From: Chromatiales bacterium
Lineage (GTDB): Bacteria; Pseudomonadota; Gammaproteobacteria; SZUA-152
Assembly: GCA_026982475.1 (NCBI GenBank)
Contig: JALSHB010000217.1
Location: 1-38,998 of the forward strand
DNA length: 38,998 bases
Direction of reading: 5' to 3'
Positions 21,765 through 28,855 of the stretch are shown here, piece by piece; the stretch's first letter is position 1; each line of letters opens with the position of its first letter. Below the pieces are notes generated by a model. The model had not been told where the DNA came from. It did not search any database and saw only the letters and a list, made by a program, of their open reading frames with translations. The position numbers and the translations under genes were made by a program.

Positions 21765-24700
21765 GTGAAGATTTTTCTGTCTATTCTCCGTTATACCTGG
21801 GTTACCGCCTGGTACACCATCGCCACCCTGGTAGTGCTGCTGGCGGTGCTGTTCAGTGGCATGCGCCTGTTGCTGCCCCATGCGGTGGACTATCGCGACG
21901 AGATTCAGGGCGAGTTGTCGCGCTATATCGGCCAGCCCGTGCATATCGACAGCCTGGACGCCGAGTGGCGGGGCCTGGAGCCGTCGCTGGTGTTGAAGGA
22001 CGTCACCCTGCTGGATGCTAGCGCTGACACGGAGGTGCTGCAGCTCAGGAAGGTCCGTCTCGGCCTGGACTGGCTGGCCTCCCTTGCCCTGCGCGAGGTG
22101 GTGTTCAGCGGCATCACCCTGGTCGGTCTCGACCTGACGCTGACCAAGTTCGCCGATGGCCATGTTGCCTTGCAGGGCCTGGCGGACGGGGGCGGCGAGC
22201 AGGACCTGGATGCCGTGACGGCGTGGCTGTTTTCCCAGGGCGAGCTGCGTATCGAGGACAGCAGGCTCACCTGGATCGATCAGCGCCTGGCCAATTCGCC
22301 GCGGCTGAAATTGGCGGATGTCAACATCCTGCTGCGCAATGCGGGCGACAGACACTGGCTCGATGTCTCGCTCTCGTTGCCGGCGCAGGCCGGCGAGTCG
22401 TTGAGTCTGGCGGTGGAGATGCAGGGCGATCCGCTGAATCCCATCAAAGGCCGCGAGACGCGCATCTACATCGAAGGCAAGGCGATCAATGTTGCCAGGC
22501 TTGTGCCCGGCTTGCAGGTCTCCGGTATCGAGATCGGTGTTGAAGATGCCGATTTCCAGTTATGGATGGATTGGCGAAATGGCGATATCCACAAGGTGCA
22601 GGGAAGCGCCGATCTGAAGTCGATCACGCTTGCCAGCGGCCAGGGCAGGGCGCGGACGCGGCATTTCATGGAGCAACTCGCCGGGCGGATACGCTGGCAG
22701 AAACAGGCCGCGGGCTGGCGTTTCGATGGCGGCGACATGGTCCTCGCCGATGGCGAGGGCCTCTGGCTGCCGAGCCGGGTGTCGCTGTCCTACCGGCAGG
22801 ATGAGGCCCGTGACGGGGCGGCGGAGCCATTGCCGGCGCATATGGCGCTGGCGGCCAGCTTCCTGCGTCTCGATCCATTGAGCGAGCTGCTGCCTGTTCT
22901 CGATGCCGTCTTGCCTCAGCCTGACGAGGGGCAGCCGCCCGCGCGGAAACTGCTGCAGGCCCTGCAGACGATGCAGCCCCGCGGCGAGGTCTACGACCTG
23001 CGTGCGAGCTGGCAGGGCGGCAGTGAACCCCGCTTGCGCAGTTATGCCCGCTTTGAAGGTTTCGACAGCAAGGCCTGGAACGACGTGCCGTCGGTCAGTG
23101 ATGCCGCGGGACAGCTGTGGCTGCAAGACCACGCCGGACAGGTGCAGATCGAACGCGCGGCGCTGACGGTGGATCTGCCCAGGCTGTTTCGCGCCCCCCT
23201 GCCGCTGGACTATCTCAGCGGGCAGATCGCCTGGCGGACGGGCGTCGATGACTGGCAGCTGATGGCCCGCAACCTGCGGGCCGGGAATCAGGACATTCGC
23301 ACCCGCACCACGCTGGATCTGCACAAGACGGCGGATCAGCCTTCCCCCTTCATATCCCTGGTGGCGAATTTTTCCGAGGGCGATGGCAGCCAGGTGCCGC
23401 GCTATCTCCCCGTCGGCATCATGGGCCGGCACACGGTGGACTGGCTGGACCATGCCATCAAGGGCGGGCGCGTCAGCAGCGGCGGGGTGATCCTGCATGG
23501 CCGCCTGTCGGACTTTCCCTATGATGACGGCAATGGCCGTTTCGAGGTGCGTTTCCAGGCCGAGGATGCCCGGCTGGACTATGCCGAGGGCTGGCCCCCG
23601 ATTGCCGATATCGGCGCCGAGGTGGTGTTCCGCAGCCGCGGCATGGAGATCACCGCCGAACGCGGCAGGATCTTCCACTCGGCTATTCGCTGGGCAAAGG
23701 TCGCCATCGAGGACCTGCGGGCCACATCGGTGGTGGTTACGGTGCGGGGCGATATCGAGGGACCGACCCAGGAAAAGCTGGACTATCTGAGGCAAAGCCC
23801 GCCGTTGAAGCAGAAGTTTGGCCAGTACCTGGACATCCTGCGGGTGGAAGGCCGCAGCCTGTTGAGCCTGGACATGGCCCTGCCGATCCAGGAAATGGCG
23901 CAAAGCCGGGTCACTGGGGCGGTGCAAATGGACGACAATGCCCTGTTCGTCTCGCCCCTGGGCGAGGTGCTGAGCCATGCCCGGGGCAGGTTGCGCTTTT
24001 CCGCCGACGGCCTGCGGGCAGAAGGCATGACGGCCGATCTGCTGGGACAGCCGGTGGACCTCAACATCTCTCCCACCGCCAGTGGTCAGACCCGGGTGCA
24101 CGCCACGGGGCGCTTCGATGCCGTCGACCTCAGCCGCCGCTATTTGCCCCAGGTGTCCGATCTCCTCGAGGGGGGCAGTGACTGGGACATCAGCCTGGAC
24201 GTGCCCATGGGCGGCCATTCGCAGACGCCGCCGGCGACGGTGTTGCGGGTGAAGAGCAGCCTGCGGGGGGTGGCGTCGCGCCTGCCCTCGCCATTGGCCA
24301 AAGCGGCGGATGATTTACTGCCATTGACGCTGCAGGTGAATTTTCCGCCGGGGAAGGAGCCGTTGCTGCGCCTGGCCTATGGCGGCTTTCTGTCCGGCAT
24401 CTTCGAGTTTGGCGAGGGCGGGCCCATGGGCCTGCATCGCGGCGAATTGCGCTTCAATACCGATACGGCGGTGCTGCCCGGGCAGCCGGGGCTGCGCATC
24501 GTGGGCTGGCTGGACAGGTTTTCCCTCGACGACTGGGGCAGCATCCTGGGTGGCGATGGAAACAGCGCCGGCTGGCTGCTGTCCACGGACCTGGCGGTGC
24601 GCGAGGCGGAGGTGTTCGGCCAGACCCTGCACAACCTGAAACTGAAGGTGGTGCCGGAGGAGTGGTACTGGCAGGCCCGGGTGGAGAGCCGGGAGCTGCG

Positions 24701-25625
24701 CGGTCTGCTGCGCATCCCCCGTGGCGACGTGCACCGGCCGCTGGTGGTGGAGCTGGACTATTGCCGGCTCGATTCCCTGCATTTTTCGGCCGACCCCGAG
24801 GCCTCGCTGGATCCCCGCCGCCTGCCGCCGCTCAAGGTACGCATCGCCGACCTGCGCTACGAACAGTACCGCTATGGCGGCCTGCAGCTGGAAACCCTGC
24901 CGGTGCACAACGGCCTGAAGATCAAGCAGCTGCTGCTGACGCCCAAGAAGACGCGACTGACCGCCGAGGGTGGCTGGTTCGTGCAGGGCGGCAAGCCCTA
25001 TACCAAGGTCGATGTACGGATCGAGAGCAAGGATGTCGAAGAGACCCTGCGGGTATTCGGCTACCTGGACAGCATTCGCAGCGGCAAGGGGACGGTGAAG
25101 CTGTCGTTACAGTGGCCGGGGTCGCCGGCGGCGCTGGCTGAGAACCTGGAACTGGTGCGTGGCCGCGTCGACATGGACCTGCGCGACGGCCAGCTGCTGG
25201 AGGTGGATCCGGGCGCCGGCCGCCTGTTTGGCCTGTTGAGCCTGCAGACCCTGCCGCGGCGCCTGTTGCTGGACTTCGCCGATGTATTCCGCGAGGGCTT
25301 CCGCTTCGATCGCATCCGTGGTGATTTCCTGATCGAGGACGGTGACGCCTACACCAGCAATCTCTACATGGTGGGGCCGGCGGCGCGGGTGGATATCACC
25401 GGGCGCACGGGCCTGGTGGCGAAGGACTACGACCAGCTGGTGACGGTGACGCCAAAGGTTTCGGAGACGCTGCCGCTGATAGGGGCATTGGCGCTCACGC
25501 CGCAGATCGGCGCGGCGATCCTGTTCGTGCAGAAGATCATGGAGCCACAGATCAACAAGGCCACGCAGACGAAATACAGCATCACCGGCCCGTGGACGGC
25601 GCCGAAGGTCGTCAAGCTGAAATAG
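21765..25625 (+). CDS. yhdP: YhdP, AsmA-like phospholipid transport protein
   Basis: The protein has 1,286 residues (E. coli YhdP 1,266), with a GTG start. One N-terminal membrane anchor (about residues 10-35) is followed by a very long periplasmic region predicted to be mostly beta strands, as in AsmA-like bridge proteins. In E. coli YhdP, with TamB and YdbH, moves phospholipids from the inner to the outer membrane. Family features include LSRYIGQPVHIDSLDAEWRGLEPSLVLKDV near the N-terminus and the C-terminal DYDQLVTVTPKVSETLPLIG. The order rng-yhdP-nitrilase is conserved in gammaproteobacteria. Confidence 0.94.
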   Translation: MKIFLSILRYTWVTAWYTIATLVVLLAVLFSGMRLLLPHAVDYRDEIQGELSRYIGQPVHIDSLDAEWRGLEPSLVLKDVTLLDASADTEVLQLRKVRLGLDWLASLALREVVFSGITLVGLDLTLTKFADGHVALQGLADGGGEQDLDAVTAWLFSQGELRIEDSRLTWIDQRLANSPRLKLADVNILLRNAGDRHWLDVSLSLPAQAGESLSLAVEMQGDPLNPIKGRETRIYIEGKAINVARLVPGLQVSGIEIGVEDADFQLWMDWRNGDIHKVQGSADLKSITLASGQGRARTRHFMEQLAGRIRWQKQAAGWRFDGGDMVLADGEGLWLPSRVSLSYRQDEARDGAAEPLPAHMALAASFLRLDPLSELLPVLDAVLPQPDEGQPPARKLLQALQTMQPRGEVYDLRASWQGGSEPRLRSYARFEGFDSKAWNDVPSVSDAAGQLWLQDHAGQVQIERAALTVDLPRLFRAPLPLDYLSGQIAWRTGVDDWQLMARNLRAGNQDIRTRTTLDLHKTADQPSPFISLVANFSEGDGSQVPRYLPVGIMGRHTVDWLDHAIKGGRVSSGGVILHGRLSDFPYDDGNGRFEVRFQAEDARLDYAEGWPPIADIGAEVVFRSRGMEITAERGRIFHSAIRWAKVAIEDLRATSVVVTVRGDIEGPTQEKLDYLRQSPPLKQKFGQYLDILRVEGRSLLSLDMALPIQEMAQSRVTGAVQMDDNALFVSPLGEVLSHARGRLRFSADGLRAEGMTADLLGQPVDLNISPTASGQTRVHATGRFDAVDLSRRYLPQVSDLLEGGSDWDISLDVPMGGHSQTPPATVLRVKSSLRGVASRLPSPLAKAADDLLPLTLQVNFPPGKEPLLRLAYGGFLSGIFEFGEGGPMGLHRGELRFNTDTAVLPGQPGLRIVGWLDRFSLDDWGSILGGDGNSAGWLLSTDLAVREAEVFGQTLHNLKLKVVPEEWYWQARVESRELRGLLRIPRGDVHRPLVVELDYCRLDSLHFSADPEASLDPRRLPPLKVRIADLRYEQYRYGGLQLETLPVHNGLKIKQLLLTPKKTRLTAEGGWFVQGGKPYTKVDVRIESKDVEETLRVFGYLDSIRSGKGTVKLSLQWPGSPAALAENLELVRGRVDMDLRDGQLLEVDPGAGRLFGLLSLQTLPRRLLLDFADVFREGFRFDRIRGDFLIEDGDAYTSNLYMVGPAARVDITGRTGLVAKDYDQLVTVTPKVSETLPLIGALALTPQIGAAILFVQKIMEPQINKATQTKYSITGPWTAPKVVKLK

Positions 25626-25757
25626 GCGGATCGTGGCGGGGAGCGTGAAGGCGTGAGTGTTTTTGCTGTCTTTCCAGGATGTTATGCTAACGGTTCGAGG
25701 AATTCCCTTGCTCACCCCACCCGCCGGGAAGGCGGTAAATACCAACCAGGACATGCT

Positions 25758-26582
25758 ATGCATAAAGTGGCGGCAATCCAGATGGCTTCCGGGCCCAACG
25801 TCAATGCAAACCTCATCGAGGCCGGGCGCCTGATCGCCATGGCCGCGGATGCCGGCGCGGCGTTGGTGGTGTTGCCGGAAAACTTCGCCATCATGGGCCT
25901 GTCGGAGTTCGACAAGGTCAAGATCCGCGAGGCCGATGGCCAGGGTCCGATCCAGGCCTTCCTCAATGAACAGGCCGCCAGGCATGGCGTGTGGCTGGTG
26001 GGCGGCACCGTGCCGCTGGCCGCGCACGATGCCGACAAGGTGCGCAGCGCCTGCCTGCTCATCGACGACCAGGGCAACCGCGTCGCCCGCTATGACAAGA
26101 TCCACCTGTTCGATGTCGAGCTGCCGGACAATGGCGAACGTTATGTGGAGTCGGAGACCATCGAGGAGGGCGATCAGGTGGTGGTGGTGGATACGCCATT
26201 CGGCCGCCTGGGCCTGGCCATCTGCTATGACCTGCGTTTTCCGGAGCTGTTTCGCCGCATGCAGGCCCAGGGCGTCGACATCATCGCCATACCCTCGGCC
26301 TTCACCGCCATCACCGGCAAGGCCCACTGGGAGACCCTGGTGCGGGCGCGGGCGATCGAGAACCTGAGTTACGTGATTGCCGCCGCGCAGGGCGGCTATC
26401 ACGTCAATGGCCGCGAGACCCATGGCGACAGCATGATCATCGACCCCTGGGGGCGAGTGCTGGATCGCCTGGCCAGTGGCTCCGGCTTCGTGCTGGCCGA
26501 ACTGGACATGGGCAACCTGGCGTCCACGCGGCGTAATTTCCCGGTGCTGGAGCACCGCCACATGCATTGCGTGGCGGACTGA
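25758..26582 (+). CDS. Carbon-nitrogen hydrolase (Nit1/NitB type amidase)
   Basis: The protein has 274 residues from ATG 25758 (MHKVAAIQMASGPNVNANL); an upstream GTG at 25653 would add 35 unlikely residues. The nitrilase-superfamily catalytic triad is visible: Glu41 (LPENFA), Lys114 (YDKIHLFD) and Cys156 (AICYDLRFPELF). The sequence fits the group whose known members remove amide from deaminated glutathione or omega-amides; the substrate here is inferred only. In many gammaproteobacteria tldD follows this gene, but here the iron cluster begins instead. Confidence 0.93.
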   Translation: MHKVAAIQMASGPNVNANLIEAGRLIAMAADAGAALVVLPENFAIMGLSEFDKVKIREADGQGPIQAFLNEQAARHGVWLVGGTVPLAAHDADKVRSACLLIDDQGNRVARYDKIHLFDVELPDNGERYVESETIEEGDQVVVVDTPFGRLGLAICYDLRFPELFRRMQAQGVDIIAIPSAFTAITGKAHWETLVRARAIENLSYVIAAAQGGYHVNGRETHGDSMIIDPWGRVLDRLASGSGFVLAELDMGNLASTRRNFPVLEHRHMHCVAD

Positions 26583-26616
26583 GGCCGCGGCCGAGCGCGT
26601 TTTTCTGCTGTTTCCC

Positions 26617-26636
26617 GCCAGCCCGGCGCGGCTGGC
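26617..26636. terminator. Hairpin between converging genes
   Basis: GCCAGCC and GGCTGGC flank a 6-nt loop between the nitrilase gene and bfd, which converge here. There is no clear U-run, so termination is only suggested by position. Confidence 0.4.
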
Positions 26637-26640
26637 GATG

Positions 26641-26823
26641 CTATCCCTGAGCGCTGTTTTCGTTCAGCGTCTGATCGCGTAGCTGGCGCACCTGGCGGGC
26701 GCATTTTCCGCACTGGCCGGAGCAGCCAAGGCGGTCGCGCAGGCCGCGCATGCTGGTGGTGCCGTCCTCGACGGCGCCGCGGATGTCGGTGTCGGTCACG
26801 GCCTTGCAGATGCAGACGTACAT
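26641..26823 (-). CDS. bfd: Bacterioferritin-associated ferredoxin
   Basis: The protein has 60 residues; E. coli Bfd has 64. It carries a [2Fe-2S] cluster and donates electrons to bacterioferritin to release stored iron. The cluster ligands are C4-x-C6 and C38-x2-C41, spaced as in E. coli; C34 is additional. AAGGAGGT lies just before the start. It is divergent from the bacterioferritin genes, with a Fur-box-like palindrome between, which fits expression in iron shortage. Confidence 0.95.
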   Translation of the reverse strand: MYVCICKAVTDTDIRGAVEDGTTSMRGLRDRLGCSGQCGKCARQVRQLRDQTLNENSAQG

Positions 26824-26879
26824 GGTTGACCTCCTTTTGGTCTTTTTCCCGTTCTCGTTGTCATCACTCTAAATCTAAA

Positions 26880-26894
26880 TGCGAATGATTGTCA
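26880..26894. promoter_or_regulatory. Fur box candidate, bfd / bfr intergenic
   Basis: TGCGAATGATTGTCA matches the 7-1-7 Fur consensus TGATAATnATTATCA at 11 of 14 positions. It lies 56 nt upstream of bfd and 132 nt upstream of the first bfr start, so it more likely controls bfd. Confidence 0.65.
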
Positions 26895-27026
26895 ATAAGG
26901 GTCTGCGCCCGGCCACCTGCTGTATCCACACTGGTATTTTTCCTTGGCCTGACGCAGACTACGGGGCTTCCAATCCTCGGATGCCCCGGGCGGACCCGGC
27001 CGCATCGTGACCCAAGGGAGCTCTGC

Positions 27027-27491
27027 ATGAAAGGTGACGCCAAGGCCATCGAGTCTCTGAATCGCGTACTGAAGCAGGCGCTGACGGCCATCAACCAGCA
27101 TTTTCTGCATGCGCGCATCTACCGCCACCAGGGGCTGGGCCGCCTCGATGAGCGGGTCTACAAGCATTCCATCATCGACATGAAGCAGGCCGACGATCTG
27201 GTCGAACGCATCCTGTTCCTCGAAGGTCTGCCCAACCTGCAGGACCTGGGCAAGCTGAACATCGGCGAACACGCCGGCGAGATGCTGCAATGCGATCTGG
27301 CGATGAATCTGCAGCACCGCGAACTGTTGCTGGAGGCCATTACGGTGTGTGAGGCGCAGGCGGATTTCGTCAGCCGTGACCTGCTGCGGGGCCACCTGGC
27401 GAAGCGCGAGGCGATCATCGACTGGCTGGAGACCCAGCAACAGCTGATGGCCGAACTCGGCGCGGAAAATTATCAGCAGTCACAACTTTAA
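27027..27491 (+). CDS. bfr: Bacterioferritin, heme-binding subunit without ferroxidase site
   Basis: The protein has 154 residues from ATG 27027 (preceded by AAGGGAG); a longer frame from 26889 covers the promoter region. It aligns without gaps to E. coli Bfr for most of its length (ERILFLEGLPNLQDLGKLNIGE). The heme ligand Met52 is kept. The ferroxidase ligands are not: Glu18 is Ala, Glu51 is Asp, His54 is Gln, Glu94 is Asn, Glu127 is Arg and His130 is Ile. This is the known pattern of one subunit type in two-gene bacterioferritins (for example in Pseudomonas putida), where it binds heme and supports iron release. It pairs with the next gene. Confidence 0.93.
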   Translation: MKGDAKAIESLNRVLKQALTAINQHFLHARIYRHQGLGRLDERVYKHSIIDMKQADDLVERILFLEGLPNLQDLGKLNIGEHAGEMLQCDLAMNLQHRELLLEAITVCEAQADFVSRDLLRGHLAKREAIIDWLETQQQLMAELGAENYQQSQL

Positions 27492-27494
27492 TCA

Positions 27495-27518
27495 GACCTG
27501 AACCTACGGATTCAGGTC
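27495..27518. repeat. Palindrome between the two bacterioferritin genes
   Basis: Arms GACCTGAACC (27495-27504) and GATTCAGGTC (27509-27518) pair with one mismatch. It belongs to the CCTGAATCC family also seen at 6049, 6199, 6961 and 28346. It could be an attenuator or processing hairpin adjusting the ratio of the two subunits, or only a repeat. Confidence 0.65.
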
Positions 27519-27546
27519 AGAGATATTCAATGAGGGGAAAACCGGC

Positions 27547-28014
27547 ATGAAGGGTGAGCAAAGGGTCATCGACGTTCTGAACCAGCTGCTGGCCGGCGAG
27601 CTGGCCGCCATGGACCAGTATTTCATTCATTCGCGCATGTACGAGGACTGGGGACTGACGAAACTGCATGAGCGGATTGCCCACGAGATGGAGGACGAAA
27701 CCGGCCACGCCGCCAGCCTCATCGAGCGCATCCTGTTCCTCGGCGGCACGCCGGATCTGGCCACGCGCAGCGGCCTCAACATCGGCAAGGACGTGCCACA
27801 GATGCTCTGCAACGACCTCGAGCTGGAGTATGCGGTGGTCGCGGCGCTCAAGTCGGCCATCGCCCTGTGCGAGGAATGCCGCGACTATCAGACGCGCGCC
27901 ATGCTGGAAGAGATGCTCAGGGACACCGAGGAAGACCACGCCTACTGGCTGGAAAAACAACTGGGCCTGATCGACAAGATCGGCCTGCAGAACTTCCTGC
28001 AATCGCAGATGTAA
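27547..28014 (+). CDS. bfr: Bacterioferritin, ferroxidase subunit
   Basis: The protein has 155 residues, with GAGGGG 11 nt before the ATG. The di-iron ligands are all present: Glu18, Glu51, His54, Glu94, and Glu128 and His131 (numbers 127 and 130 in E. coli; one residue is inserted here). Position 52, the heme-ligand Met in E. coli, is Thr, so this subunit should oxidise iron but not bind heme on its own side. With the upstream gene it forms a complementary pair, probably a mixed 24-subunit shell. Confidence 0.93.
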   Translation: MKGEQRVIDVLNQLLAGELAAMDQYFIHSRMYEDWGLTKLHERIAHEMEDETGHAASLIERILFLGGTPDLATRSGLNIGKDVPQMLCNDLELEYAVVAALKSAIALCEECRDYQTRAMLEEMLRDTEEDHAYWLEKQLGLIDKIGLQNFLQSQM

Positions 28015-28020
28015 CTCTGG

Positions 28021-28044
28021 CCCCGCCGGTTATGGCCGGCGGGG
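28021..28044 (+). terminator. Hairpin after the bacterioferritin genes
   Basis: CCCCGCCGG and CCGGCGGGG pair perfectly around TTATGG, 7 nt after the stop. The U-run is missing (ACCTCTCCC), so it may stabilise mRNA or need Rho. Confidence 0.5.
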
Positions 28045-28054
28045 ACCTCTCCCG

Positions 28055-28318
28055 TCACACCCCCCTTGCCCCCTTGCGGCGTCTTCTGGCGCATGCTCCC
28101 GCCGTTTGCTGCGTGGGTGCCAGCCCGGCGAGATAGCGGCTGCAATTCTTCTGACACAGCGCTCGCACGCAGCGGCGGGATTCGCCATCCAGGCAGCGAA
28201 AGTCGGCCGCGCAGAGTTGCCGTGAGGCCAGCAGTCGGGCCAGCTGTTCGGCGTCGATCTCGAGCCGGACGCGCCCGGCCGGGTGTTGTTGCGGAAGGGG
28301 AAGTGTGTGTGTGGACAT
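28055..28318 (-). CDS. Small cysteine-rich protein downstream of hemP
   Basis: The protein has 87 residues. A GAGGAGG ribosome site lies just before the ATG, which supports a real gene. After a short N-terminus comes RLEIDAEQLARLLASRQLCAADFRCLDGESRRCVRALCQKNCSRYL, a helical segment with Cys36, Cys42, Cys50, Cys55 and Cys60. The C-terminus is Arg-rich. I recall similar small proteins near iron genes but cannot name the family. It lies 120 nt after hemP on the same strand and so is probably in the same Fur-controlled transcript. The function is unknown; the Cys residues might bind metal or a cluster. Confidence 0.65.
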   Translation of the reverse strand: MSTHTLPLPQQHPAGRVRLEIDAEQLARLLASRQLCAADFRCLDGESRRCVRALCQKNCSRYLAGLAPTQQTAGACARRRRKGARGV

Positions 28319-28345
28319 GAAAAGCCTCCTCGATAAGCGTATTGC

Positions 28346-28363
28346 CTGAATCCACGGATTCAG
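28346..28363. repeat. CCTGAATCC-family palindrome
   Basis: CTGAATCC and GGATTCAG are perfect inverted arms around AC. It lies between hemP and the small Cys-rich gene, and is another member of the family at 6049 and 27495. Confidence 0.65.
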
Positions 28364-28438
28364 CTGTCGATCCTGTGGCTGGCTACCTTTGCCGGGAGGC
28401 GTGGGGGCTGGCGGTGGGGTTGTGCCGGGCGATGGGTC

Positions 28439-28606
28439 CTACTTGGTCAGAATCAGTTTTCCCTGCCGGGTGATGCGCAGGCGATAGGCCTGGCCGGCAT
28501 GCTCGATGCAGATCTCCCGTTGCCCCTGGAACAGTTGCTGGCTGTCGATGCGGAAGGTCCCGCTGGCCGCAGCGGCCGCGTTCGCGCCTGTTGTCTCTTT
28601 CCTCAT
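28439..28606 (-). CDS. hemP: Hemin uptake protein HemP
   Basis: A short gene of 55 codons, read on the minus strand from ATG 28606 to TAG 28439. The peptide runs MRKETTGANAAAAAS, then FRIDSQQLFQGQREICIEHA, then YRLRITRQGKLILTK. The LFQG-R-EI-I-H-G-YRLR-T-GKLILTK pattern is the HemP family signature. HemP is a small, Fur-controlled protein found beside heme or siderophore uptake genes; in Burkholderia it activates the heme receptor gene. A GAGGT ribosome site precedes the start. It is divergent from the TonB-dependent receptor gene, which it may regulate; that is inference. Confidence 0.88.
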   Translation of the reverse strand: MRKETTGANAAAAASGTFRIDSQQLFQGQREICIEHAGQAYRLRITRQGKLILTK

Positions 28607-28698
28607 GTTGAACCTCATATGCCTGTGCGATGTGCTGCGTGCGGTTATTGCCTCTCTTTGCTGTCCATCATAGGCATTCCTGCCGGACTGTCAATACG

Positions 28699-28717
28699 AA
28701 TAAGAATGATTCCTATT
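28699..28717. promoter_or_regulatory. Fur box candidate, hemP / receptor intergenic
   Basis: AATAAGAATGATTCCTATT is a 9-1-9 palindrome with a single mismatched pair, of the kind bound by Fur. It lies 93 nt from hemP and about 140 nt from the receptor start, and could control both. Confidence 0.65.
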
Positions 28718-28855
28718 TACTTTCTGTTCGCGTGCGGCCATAATTCCCCTCAGCCAGCCACGGGCGCTCTGATTGCGAGGGCCATTGCCAGCCAGTAACG
28801 CCGCCCGGCCACAGGAGCCGGCGTGGAACGACAATGTTTGTGGGAGATTTCTGAA

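Noticed and set aside
22560-24218. 552-residue minus-strand frame opposite yhdP
   Set aside because: Low-complexity mirror frame with no start signal or recognisable motif.
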